Part shown: one piece after another, positions 1 through 9,384 of the stretch
How positions within the stretch are numbered: position 1 is the first letter of the stretch
Layout of the letters: the number at the start of each line of letters is the position of its first letter
Origin: Folioceros fuciformis
Taxonomy: Eukaryota; Anthocerotophyta; Anthocerotopsida; Anthocerotales
Length of the DNA stretch: 35,468 bases
Direction: 5' to 3'
NCBI GenBank assembly: GCA_049999805.1
Contig: JBNGIO010006236.1
Span: 168,164-203,631 of the forward strand
Notes under the pieces: model-generated
Database searches by the model: none
Seen by the model: the letters and a program-made list of their open reading frames with translations, nothing else
What the model was told of the DNA's origin: nothing
Program-made: the position numbers and the translations under genes

Positions 1-709
1 CCGTTTCCAGGCATGACAAGTTGCACGGATCCAACCATGGTTAGCCAGCGCGACAGGGCTCCCCTAACCTCGGGTCAGGAAAACGTCCGGCCCACCGTGC
101 TTGGCGCTGCGCAACGGGCGCATCGGCGATCGGATCGCGCCTGTGGGCCCGCGCCTGAGTGACCACCACCCTGCCCTATCTCATTTCGTGGCCCCAATTG
201 CGGGCCCAATTCGGGCTCTCCAAGTTCCAACCCAGCCAGTAACCGGAAACGCGCGGGGGCCGGGCCAAACCGCGCCCTCCCAGATCCCGTTCGGCCCCTG
301 CATTGGGGCCTCAGATCGACACACACAAGGTCCTGTTTCCTTTCTAGATCTCCCGTTCGCTGACTGTGTCAGCCTCATTGGCCGCCTGAGCTGGTATGCT
401 CTCTCATCTCCATCCGCTAGGGCCATGCAAAATTTCTGTCATTGTCGTCATTGCAATCATATGCTCCCATGGTTCTCACGGGTACAGTCCAAGCAGGCGG
501 CCAAGCAAAGCACGCGCAGAGGCCTGATCACAACAGGGAGTTTATCATGGAACTCCATCCAGCGCAGGCCCCAGATGGCTGCGCTCCGCGTTTTCATTGG
601 GCAACCAAAACAGTGCCTCTCTGTACATAAACTATGGCACAGCTAACAACAGAAGCAGGAGCTGAGGCTGGGTCTGAACCCAGCTGGAGCTGGAGGAAGT
701 CCGTCCCAG
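1..709. other. 3' flank of glutathione synthetase, no gene recognised
   Basis: Several open frames overlap here on both strands (for example 101-646 on +), but none gives a protein family I recognise. The left part, about 60-300, is GC-rich, which makes chance open frames likely. The stretch lies downstream of the glutathione synthetase stop at 710 and should hold its 3' UTR. The far left may belong to a neighbouring gene cut by the window edge. Confidence 0.4.
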
Positions 710-3515
710 TCAAATCAGGTAAGGACTATCCAACACGCCGTAGCCAGCCACAACTCCTCCCTCGGAAGAGGAGGACACCTTGGTTCGCACCAGGTGACCT
801 GTTTGCCGGTTCACAAGGACTCTCTCTCCTTGTCTGCGACTCACAACAGCCCACTGTTAATGCTCCAGTAATCAGGCAGCATCATGCCCCCCTACGATCA
901 TGGCCAACACCGACGCTTACCGGAGGTAAGCACCGTAGATCCCCACTTCCGACACCGTCTCGTACATGTTCCATGTACCTTGTCGTACCAAGTATGTCAT
1001 GTGAACAGGCGGACAAATTCTCTGCTGAAGGATGTATGCTGCCAGTCCGCTGCCGCCACCCGCTTTCAGCTCCGATAGCGTCCTCCTCATATCCTCGCCG
1101 TATAGGTTGTTTCCTGCCAGACAAACAACATTAAAATGTGGGAAAACTTGTAAAATCGAGCCCCCATTCTGCGACAAGCGAAGGGACCTCACCTCCACCC
1201 TCTCGCTGAGGCTTGAGAACGAATTTGTCTGGATCAGAGATTGCTTGCTCGATAATTGCCTCAGCGCCTTCGTCTTCCAGACCCCACAGACCACCGAAAC
1301 ATCTCCGAACTTTCCTAGCATCAGCAGCACTAGGCAAAAATCTGAATGGGACCATCCCCATGGAATAATATCAGTCCATACGTCACAAGGTGATGCTCGT
1401 CCCCATGGCAGCAGCGCGTACAATTTTACCACTTACCTTTCAACAACACCAGGCTTTGCTAACTCCTGCTGAACCTTCTTGGTTCCAGCTAAATGGTAAG
1501 CGATGGAGGGGCACTTGATGGCTCTTGATCTTTCCAGCAGCAGCCTAGCAACCCATTCCTGCACTCAAGTCATGTTGTACGTCTCAAGCACATGCTGGGA
1601 TGTGGCTGCCTGGTCAACACTGAGAGGACGACACTTTGTCAAAGACAAGACATCTAGCGAGCAGAACTGAATGCGCAAAAAAGTCACCGATTCAGACGGG
1701 TAGTCAGTGGGGGTGTATCCAGCTCTGAAATAAACCACAGACACAGCTTCCTCCTCACTGCAAGCACGCCCACACTGGTGTTAGGGGTTCAAACACATAC
1801 ACATATACGCGTAGTGAAAAGGGACATGAAGAATCATACATGAGCAGAGTGCCGTCATCGTCGATAGTCCCTTGCTCATGTATCTCTGTTAAGGTCCTCC
1901 GGATGGATCGCACTCCATATGTTCTTATCTGTCAAGGTGTAACCTCTACGGGGCTAGTCATGTTGGACATGCGCACCCTCACCAAAACTGCAGGGATCTT
2001 CTCGAGAATAACAGAAACAGCTTAAAGAGATTCAAAGCTCAAAAACAAGAGGATATGAATCATACAGCCGGAAAGCCAGCCAATGTTGATCATACATGTT
2101 CTTTTCGTCAGGCTGCACAACGAAAAGCACTGCTGCACTGACAGTGCAAATTCAGTGTCAGTAAAACGTCCAAGCTGGCCCTCCATGTGAGCATCCATCA
2201 AAAAAAAGCCCTTGTAAGTGAAAGGAAAGCACCTCTTATGGCCATATGCATCCCAAGCTAAGGCCAATGCTTCTGCATATCCATGATCGGCTTTGTTATC
2301 AGGGACCTTACTGCATTCCAAGATGCTGCGGTCTCCAAGCTGGCCAACCAGGTATCTAATAAAAAATATCACACGTGAGAAGACAGGAATTTTGAGGAGC
2401 TCATCCAATCAGATCAGTCAGGGAGCTTGGACGCTACTTGTGCAGAGAACTGATGAGAGGAGCAAGACCAGCAAACGAGGAAGAAATGGTATTGATCTCC
2501 ACTTGCAGAAGTAGTCCAGTTGGCATGTCAAGCATATAATCTGAACGGTTCAACCCCAAAACAACCTCCTGGAACCACGTAAGTGCCGTAGAAGAATCAG
2601 GGGAGGGCAACCGACTCATCCCGCAAGCATTACCAAGCAGAAAGCATGAACCACAAAATACATACCGGCTTCAACTCCGCACTTCTAACACTGGCATGGA
2701 TATCGAGTAATCTGTCCGTAAAGGGGTCAGCCAATCGCGTTCTGCAACATCGAATCCTCCAACAAGCATTGTCAGCAAGGTGGCTTTTTGGGCTTCCTAT
2801 GCCAGAAGTGCTCACGACTGGAGGATTGGCAACAAACCTGGCATGTACTTGTTCCAAGAACTCTCCGTCAGCAGCCACCCTGTCCACAAGCGTGTTGAAA
2901 AGAGGTGCCAGCTCCACGGCCTCGAGGAAAGCATCTTTCGTCATAGGAGCAGGCAGTAGCGACAACGGTGCATGTGCAAGGCCAACACCTGGAATCTTGC
3001 CAGAATTCTGCCTTCCAAGAACAGTCCCAAAAAATGCAGCATTAGACCCCAAACAGAACAATTAGACCACAAAATTCCACCCATACAAGCATGCACAACC
3101 GTCCCAATACCTCCACATTCTTGTCTCCCACCACAAGCCCGTGCAGAGAAGCCCACACCAAGGCATCTTCCACAAGACTAGCAGCAACCTCAGGCGGAAC
3201 CAATCCCGTAGACTCCAGATTCACATCTGCGGCAACAGGCGGGCCGCCGTGGCCTTCAGAGCCGGAGGCAGGCGTGCGGGGAGCTGTGTCAGTTGCCGCC
3301 TCCATTGCCTTCCCCACAGCTCCGCTCCTCAAATGCCAATGCCGCCGGGGAACAAAATCCTGAACCAAATGAACTCCGTTCCAGGCATCTACCCCCACAT
3401 CTCCGGCTTGAAGCGCCACAAAACCTCGCCTCAGCCTGCAAGATCGGCTGCTGAGAGCCGGCAGAGCATAGGACAGGGCAGGGCTGGCGACTCGGGGTGC
3501 TGCATCCAGGCTCAT
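710..3515 (-). CDS. GSH2: Glutathione synthetase (eukaryotic type), 12 exons
   Basis: The enzyme ligates glycine to gamma-glutamylcysteine using ATP, the last step of glutathione synthesis, in plastid and cytosol. Exons on the minus strand: 3111-3515, 2838-3007, 2666-2741, 2438-2568, 2233-2355, 2066-2137, 1840-1923, 1688-1757, 1437-1558, 1193-1341, 921-1113, 710-839. They sum to 1725 nt (574 aa). Family landmarks in order: [90 protein letters not shown], the ATP-grasp glycine-rich segment [15 protein letters not shown] split by an intron after the second glycine, and the C-terminal substrate lid ending GVLDSPYLI. About 95 residues precede the conserved core; they are basic and rich in Ser and Ala, which fits a plastid transit peptide, with an internal Met (MEAATD) as a possible cytosolic start. 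The junction 2066/1923 uses a weak acceptor because the better one, five bases earlier, would give a stop. Confidence 0.93.
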
Positions 3516-3535
3516 GACTCGACTCGACTCGACTA
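3516..3535. repeat. GACTC pentanucleotide microsatellite
   Basis: Nearly four tandem copies of the five-base unit GACTC lie directly against the chosen start codon of glutathione synthetase, in what should be its 5' leader. Confidence 0.85.
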
Positions 3536-4450
3536 GCTTCGCTTTCTGAACTCCACCCGCCCCAGCTCAACTCGTGCTTGCCTGCCGCCGCATACGATAA
3601 TCACGGCGTTAGAGCACAGAGATCAGCTCGCACTTGCCTTCGCTGGACCACTCAGTGGCTCCACGGAAGGCTTGCCACATGTAGGAATCTGCAGTGCATC
3701 GGACAAAGTGTCCCGGACAGGACTAGTAGTTGCTCAAGGGATACGTCTCCACGTCAGTTACGTGTTTCCAGTTTAGTCTACATATTTTTACAAACACCTG
3801 ATAAAGGACGCTTCCCCCCTAGCGATGCATCGGCTCTGTTTATGCGGGTGCCTGTGAGATCCAGCGGTGCTGCAAAGCGACAGAGATTGTAAGCTTTCAG
3901 TCTTGCACACCTCCTTGCCCATGCCGACAACTTGGGGCCTGTGAAAGTGTTCAGCATTGTTGGAGCTTAGTTCCCCATTTCCTGACAATCGTGGTCTGTT
4001 TCCAGCTTGCATCTCAGAGAAAAATCACATTCTCGACGAGGTATAACCCTTACGATGAAACCGGTATGGACGACCATAAAATTTTTCATTGCGAGGGGCT
4101 GATGGCTCATCGGGTGTCAGCCAGTAGTCCCTTTCCAAGATCCATGACGTGGGCGATGTTGGGCGCTGGTAGAGGCACAGAGAGCATCAACGCTTGTTAG
4201 CAGTTCCATGGTCTGGTTTAATACCATGGAGGAAGAGGGCTTTTCGTTGCTACCAGAAGTGGGGATGTTCTGGATGTATCAACGATTGGTTACATCCTGT
4301 CTCCCTTGGTCCCTTCATCCTGGTGGCGTGCCTGGACTTGATGGGAAGTCCTGCTCGACGAGCCCACTGGAAACGCTCGCTCCGGGCTGAGAACTGACTT
4401 AACGTCGGCAGTGGTCTTATGGTGCCGACTTATATAAAGTTGGCGGGCCG
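3536..4450. other. Divergent intergenic/promoter region
   Basis: About 0.9 kb separates the glutathione synthetase start (minus) from the PPR gene start (plus), so it should carry both promoters. I see no convincing coding sequence. The only element I can name is the TATA box at 4431-4438, listed separately. Confidence 0.5.
4431..4438 (+). promoter_or_regulatory. Probable TATA box of the E-class PPR gene
   Basis: The sequence TATATAAA stands only 12 nt before the first ATG of the long frame. Plant TATA boxes normally sit about 30 nt before the transcription start, which would put the start near 4463, after ATG 4451. If this box is used, translation would begin at the in-frame ATG at 4505. 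Confidence 0.5.
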
Positions 4451-7400
4451 ATGAGGTTTATGTGGATCCTTTTGCAGAGATGCGTCCAGCGGACAGCCCT
4501 GGCAATGGGCAAGCAGCATCCATGGGGTGCTAACTCTGGCTTCCATGCCAACATGTCCGTGAGCTTTCGATCCACGTGGCATTCAGTTCAGGGGAAAGGA
4601 GGCGTACGTGAAGAAAGCGGTCAGTCATGGTCCACGTTGATATCAAGGTACGTCAAGGACGGGAAGCTGCGGGAGAGCATCACAAGTTACAAGCACATGG
4701 TTAACCAGGGCATGAAGCCAGACAAGTACACTATTCTGAACTTACTCAAAGCCTGTGGCAGCTTGGCAGACCTGAGACTTGCAAGATGGATGCACAATGA
4801 AGTCGCGAAGTACAAATGGGATACAGATTTGTTTGTGGGGAATTCCGTAGTTGCGATGTATGCAAAATGTGGAAGTATGACTGATGCTCAGCATGTGTTC
4901 GATACGTTGTGTCACCGCAACGTGGTGTCGTGGAATGCCCTGATTGCAGGTTACGCTAATCAGGAACAAGGGAAGAAGGCGCTGGAGCTCTACTCCCAGA
5001 TGCAACAGGAAGGGGTGAGAGCAAGCATCCGGACGTTTGTCTCAGTGCTGCAAGCTTGTGGCAGCTTAGCAGCTACACTGCATGGCATTGGGGGGCATGT
5101 GAATGCGTTGAAGGGAGATTGTTTAAAACTCGGGACAGAAGTTCATAACGAAATTCTAAGGAGGCATCTACAGGTCGATAATTATGTGGGCAATACTCTC
5201 GTCTATATGTATGCAAACTGTGGAAATCTGGTGGAAGCAGTAAATGTTTTTGACACCTTGTCTCATCGTGATGTAGTGTCATGGACAATATTAATGGCCA
5301 TTTATGCTCAGCAAGGTCAAGGCGAGAAGGCTCTGCAGTTGTATGCCCGAATGCAAGAGGAAGGTGTGAGACCTCAATCTCGAACTTTTGTTAGTGCACT
5401 GAAAGCTTGTAGTAACCTGGCGGCTTCTGAAGAGGCTGTGAAGGTGAATGGAAAACTTGTAAAAGCGCAGTGGCTGAAGAAGGGAAAGGGCATCCATGCC
5501 GATTTCCTTCAGGCTGGCTCTGAAATGGATGTTTATGTTGGCACCACTCTAGTCGACATGTACGCAATATGTGGGAGCATGGTGGATGCACAAAAAGTTT
5601 TTGATTCCATGCCTCGACATGACGCATTGTCATGGACTGCACTGATTCGTGGATATGCTCAGCAAGAGCAGGGAGGAGTCATTGCTGTGCAACTGTTTGC
5701 CGACATGCTCAAAGATGGTGTAGAACCCAACGCTCGGACATTTCTTTGCGTGCTGAAATCCTTGGGAAGCATTGCATCCATGGGCACGGCTTCTCATCTA
5801 ACAGGTCAGTCCCGGACATCAGAGTGCCTGCAGGAAGCCAGGCAGGTTCATGCCAAACTAGTGGAGGCGGGGCTTGGAGTCGACGTTTTTCTGTGCAACA
5901 CGCTTATTGACATGTATGCTAACTGTGGCAGCATGGAGGAGGCTAAGCAAGTCTTTGATGCCATGCCCGAGCGTGATGTTGTTTCATGGACAACAATGAT
6001 AGGAGGCTATGCCCAGCAGGGTCAAGGCGAGACTGCCCTGCAGGTTTTTGCCAAAATGGGGGAGGCAGGTGTCCGACCGAATGGTCGTACTTTTGTCAGC
6101 CTGCTCAAAGCATGTGGGAGCCTTGCAGTCTTTGAGCAAGCCACCATTGTAGAGGGCCTGCTTGTGAAACTGGGCTCCCTGCGAATGTTGAAGGCGATTC
6201 ATGAACAAGTCATAAGAAGCGGTTTTGAATCTGACATCTTTGTTGGTACGAGTCTTCTTGGCATGTATGTGAACTGTGGATCAATGGTGGATGCAGTTCG
6301 CGTGTTTGATGCTCTGCCATATCGAGATGTGGTTTCATGGACAGCAATGATTTCTGGGTATGGACAGCAGGGGCAAGCTGAGACGGCCTTGCAACTCTTT
6401 TCTCGCATGAAGGAGTCAGGAGTTGCACCAGACAGATGGACCTTCACGAGCGTGCTGAAAGCGTGTGGAAGTGAGGCAACCAAGGAGCAAGCTTTGGCTG
6501 TGGATGGGCAGTCAGTCAAAGTGGTGTGCCTGAGCAAGGGCAAGATAATTCATGCTGAAGTCCTGAAGAGAGATTACGGATTGGATGCGTCGGTTGGCAG
6601 CGGTCTTGTTACGATGTACGTCAACTGTGGGAGCATGTCAGACGCTTGGCTTGTGTTTGAATCTTTACCGGAACAGACCGTGGTTTCATGGAATGCTATG
6701 TTAGCTGGATATGCTGAGCAGGACGAGGGTCAAAATACTCTGACCCTGTTCAACCAGATGCTAGAGGCCAACGTCAGGCCTGATAACTGGAGCTTCGTGA
6801 GCACTCTAAGGGCATGTAGCAGCCTGGCTGCCACGGAACAAGCTACCATTTTCAATGGGGAAACTGTGAAACTGGGGTCCCTGCGAAAGGGAAGGTGGGT
6901 ACACTCTCAGGCTGTCAACAGAGGCTTGGAGAGGGATATGTTTGTGGGCACGGCTCTGATTGACATGTATGCAAAGTGTGGGAGCATGAGAGATGCGCAG
7001 CATGTGTTTGACGGATTGCCGCACCGTGATGTGGTATCCTGGAATGCATTAATACTGGGATATGCGCAGCAAATGGATGGCACTAGGGGCCTGAAACTCT
7101 ACGCTGAGATGCAGGCAGAGGGTGTTAGACCAGACGGCTGGACGTTTGTGAGTGTGCTAAAAGCATGTGGCAGCCTTTCAGACACGGAGACAGCCAAGGG
7201 CAGAAAGTTGTTGAAACCCGAGTCCATGCAGAAAGTGAAGGAGATCCAAGCTGAAACCGTGAGAAGAGGACTTGCAAGTAACATCCATGTTGCCAACACT
7301 CTGATTGACACATACGCTGATTGTGGATACATGGAAGATGCGGAGCATGTCTTCGAGTCCCTGGACCGACGTGACGTGGTCTCATGGAATGCGATGATGG

Positions 7401-8353
7401 CAGGCTATGCACAGTGTGAAGAAGGTGCAAAGTCGATGCAGATCTATCTCCAGATGAAGCAGGAAGGCTTGAGACCAAACGAAGCCACCTTTCTGTGTGC
7501 TCTGAAGGCCTGCAGCATGACGGGATCCCTAGATAGCTGCTCACAGATCCATCAAGACTGGACAGAATCGGGACTCCCTTGGAGCACTGATCTGGCCACC
7601 ACCCTGGTCCACGCCTACGGGAAGTGCGGGGACATGGTTCGTGCCCGCACAGTGTTCAACAGCGCTGAGGATCCTAATATCGCTCTTTGGAACTCACTTA
7701 TCACAGGATACTCCGCGCAAGGAGAGTGCCAACAGTGCTTCCAATGTTTGCACGACATCAAGCAGGCGGGACTTCATCCCACCGGCGCCACATACGCTCC
7801 CATCCTTGCTGCGTGCAGCCACGCCGGCCTGGTGGAGGAGGGCCGCAACCACTTCCAGTCCATGACGCAGCATCACGGCATCACTCCAACCATCGAGCAC
7901 TACGGCAGCATGGTCGATCTCTTCGCCCGCGCCGGGCTCTTCGATGACGCCGAAGCCCTGCTCTCCACCATGCCCATGCAGCCTGACCTCCCGATGTGGT
8001 CCTCCCTTCTGGCCGCATGTCGCATGTCCGGCAACATCCCTCTCGCCAGCCGCGCGTTCCAACGCGCTGTCATCCTCGCTCCCTCCTCCAGCTCTCCGTA
8101 CATCCTCATGTCCCAGATCTACGCTCAGGCCGACATGCGAGAGGAAGCCGAGAAGGTGGAGCGTCTAAGACAGCGCACTGGCGCCTGGAAGGAACCCGGA
8201 ACCAGCTGGTTGGAGGACGCCGGTCTCATGCATGCGTTTGTGGTCGGCGATCGCCGGCCGCGATGCCAACGGGATGCGCCTGTCTCCGGGCTCTTCAAAC
8301 TGTCGAATGAAGCGGAAGACACAACCTCGGGGAGGCGAATGAAACGTGGATAA
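4451..8353 (+). CDS. PLS-class PPR protein, E/E+ subclass, intron-free
   Basis: This 1300-aa protein is a sequence-specific organellar RNA-binding protein of the kind that selects C-to-U editing sites in plastids or mitochondria. It has about nine P-L-S triplets from roughly residue 57 on, with repeated landmarks such as DVVSWNALI, YAQQGQGEKAL, TFVSVLKACGSL and DMYAKCGSM. E1 and E2 motifs begin near residue 1140 (FARAGLFDDAEALLSTM). An intact PG box (EPGTSWLE) lies near residue 1247, followed by MHAFVVGD. The protein ends about 45 residues later without the deaminase core (no HxE, no CxxCH), so it would need a DYW partner in trans if it edits. Seven of its L motifs carry an extra stretch of about 16 residues after the ACGSLAA segment. 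A start at 4505 (MGKQHPW) is possible because of the TATA position. The last 750 nt or so use C-ending codons far more than the repeats. Target and organelle cannot be read from the sequence. Confidence 0.93.
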   Translation: MRFMWILLQRCVQRTALAMGKQHPWGANSGFHANMSVSFRSTWHSVQGKGGVREESGQSWSTLISRYVKDGKLRESITSYKHMVNQGMKPDKYTILNLLKACGSLADLRLARWMHNEVAKYKWDTDLFVGNSVVAMYAKCGSMTDAQHVFDTLCHRNVVSWNALIAGYANQEQGKKALELYSQMQQEGVRASIRTFVSVLQACGSLAATLHGIGGHVNALKGDCLKLGTEVHNEILRRHLQVDNYVGNTLVYMYANCGNLVEAVNVFDTLSHRDVVSWTILMAIYAQQGQGEKALQLYARMQEEGVRPQSRTFVSALKACSNLAASEEAVKVNGKLVKAQWLKKGKGIHADFLQAGSEMDVYVGTTLVDMYAICGSMVDAQKVFDSMPRHDALSWTALIRGYAQQEQGGVIAVQLFADMLKDGVEPNARTFLCVLKSLGSIASMGTASHLTGQSRTSECLQEARQVHAKLVEAGLGVDVFLCNTLIDMYANCGSMEEAKQVFDAMPERDVVSWTTMIGGYAQQGQGETALQVFAKMGEAGVRPNGRTFVSLLKACGSLAVFEQATIVEGLLVKLGSLRMLKAIHEQVIRSGFESDIFVGTSLLGMYVNCGSMVDAVRVFDALPYRDVVSWTAMISGYGQQGQAETALQLFSRMKESGVAPDRWTFTSVLKACGSEATKEQALAVDGQSVKVVCLSKGKIIHAEVLKRDYGLDASVGSGLVTMYVNCGSMSDAWLVFESLPEQTVVSWNAMLAGYAEQDEGQNTLTLFNQMLEANVRPDNWSFVSTLRACSSLAATEQATIFNGETVKLGSLRKGRWVHSQAVNRGLERDMFVGTALIDMYAKCGSMRDAQHVFDGLPHRDVVSWNALILGYAQQMDGTRGLKLYAEMQAEGVRPDGWTFVSVLKACGSLSDTETAKGRKLLKPESMQKVKEIQAETVRRGLASNIHVANTLIDTYADCGYMEDAEHVFESLDRRDVVSWNAMMAGYAQCEEGAKSMQIYLQMKQEGLRPNEATFLCALKACSMTGSLDSCSQIHQDWTESGLPWSTDLATTLVHAYGKCGDMVRARTVFNSAEDPNIALWNSLITGYSAQGECQQCFQCLHDIKQAGLHPTGATYAPILAACSHAGLVEEGRNHFQSMTQHHGITPTIEHYGSMVDLFARAGLFDDAEALLSTMPMQPDLPMWSSLLAACRMSGNIPLASRAFQRAVILAPSSSSPYILMSQIYAQADMREEAEKVERLRQRTGAWKEPGTSWLEDAGLMHAFVVGDRRPRCQRDAPVSGLFKLSNEAEDTTSGRRMKRG

Positions 8354-9384
8354 AGCGCAATTTTTTTTTGTAGTATGTTTTTTCGGGTTTGTGCGGGTTT
8401 CACGACCGGTTCCAGTATGTAGAATGTTGTACCTGCTGTGCGCGCAATGTATGCTCCCCGATGCACGACACGATAGCAAAATATTGAAGCATGGATGAAA
8501 GCCTGGAAAGGATAATGCGGCGATGGTAGGCTGCGAGCCTCCTTGCTGGCGGCGTGGGGCGTTTTTTTCCAACCAAATGAGGCTCATCCACTCTAGGCGG
8601 CGGGTGAATCGTGACGTGGTGCGTAAATATCTCATCCTGGGGGATTTATTGGTTTTATATTGTGCAAGATTCGAGCCCGCCCTGCAAGGTCGGCCACATT
8701 CTCAATGATTGACTGGACTCGGATGTTTCATGTAGCCAAGGTGTTGGGGGAGGAAGGGGAAGAGGAGATGCGGATGGGCCCCATGGTCGATAGTACCGAG
8801 CTCACGATTGGGGTTGCCAGGGGCTGCTCACAACCTGGCCTGCGCCTCCTCCTGTAGCACTCTCTGCCCCGCTGCCGGTTAAACTCGCATCTCCGGGGTT
8901 GGGCAGTCGCCTCCAGCTGCCGCCGTCCAGTCCAGCAGGAGCTGCTGCAGCCTAGCCATGGCTTCCGGGCCACGCTGCAGCGGGTGCAGCACTTCGCTTT
9001 ATAGTAGTCGCCGCTTGGCAGGAGGCACAGGCGGCCGGGTCAGGTAATGCTGTGCAATGCGGGGGGTCGTGGTGCGAATGCAAGCTTGTTTGTTGTTTTG
9101 TGGTGTTGGGTGGTGCTGGAGGCGTGGATTCGAGAATGGGTGGTTGTGGAGGTCTGCATTTGGGCCTGGAAGCTGATCGTGGTATGGCGATGGTTTTCAG
9201 ATTTGGGAGTTCATCGGATGGCCGGACCCGGGTCTGGGTGAACGTTGAGTGAGCGAGTGTTGTGGGAGTGTGACGAGTGGGTGCACATTTCATGGAAACT
9301 AGCAAAAAAAAGGGGTCATGGATGGCTGCAGAATTTCCTTCCAGTAGGTGAAGCATTGGGAGATTGTGGTGAGGAAGGGAGGTG
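8354..9384. other. Intergenic region between two tandem PPR genes
   Basis: This holds the 3' flank of the E-class PPR gene (a T-run at about 8361) and the 5' flank of GUN1. I found no DYW-domain remnant after the PPR stop and no clear TATA box before GUN1. Open frames on both strands here match nothing I know. Confidence 0.5.

Noticed and set aside
101-646. 181-codon open frame on + and overlapping frames on -
   Set aside because: GC-rich 3' flank, no family resemblance, low-complexity translation, and competing frames of similar length on both strands.
8354-9384. Broken-off DYW domain after the E-class PPR gene
   Set aside because: I translated the flank in search of HxE, CxxCH and CSC motifs and found none.
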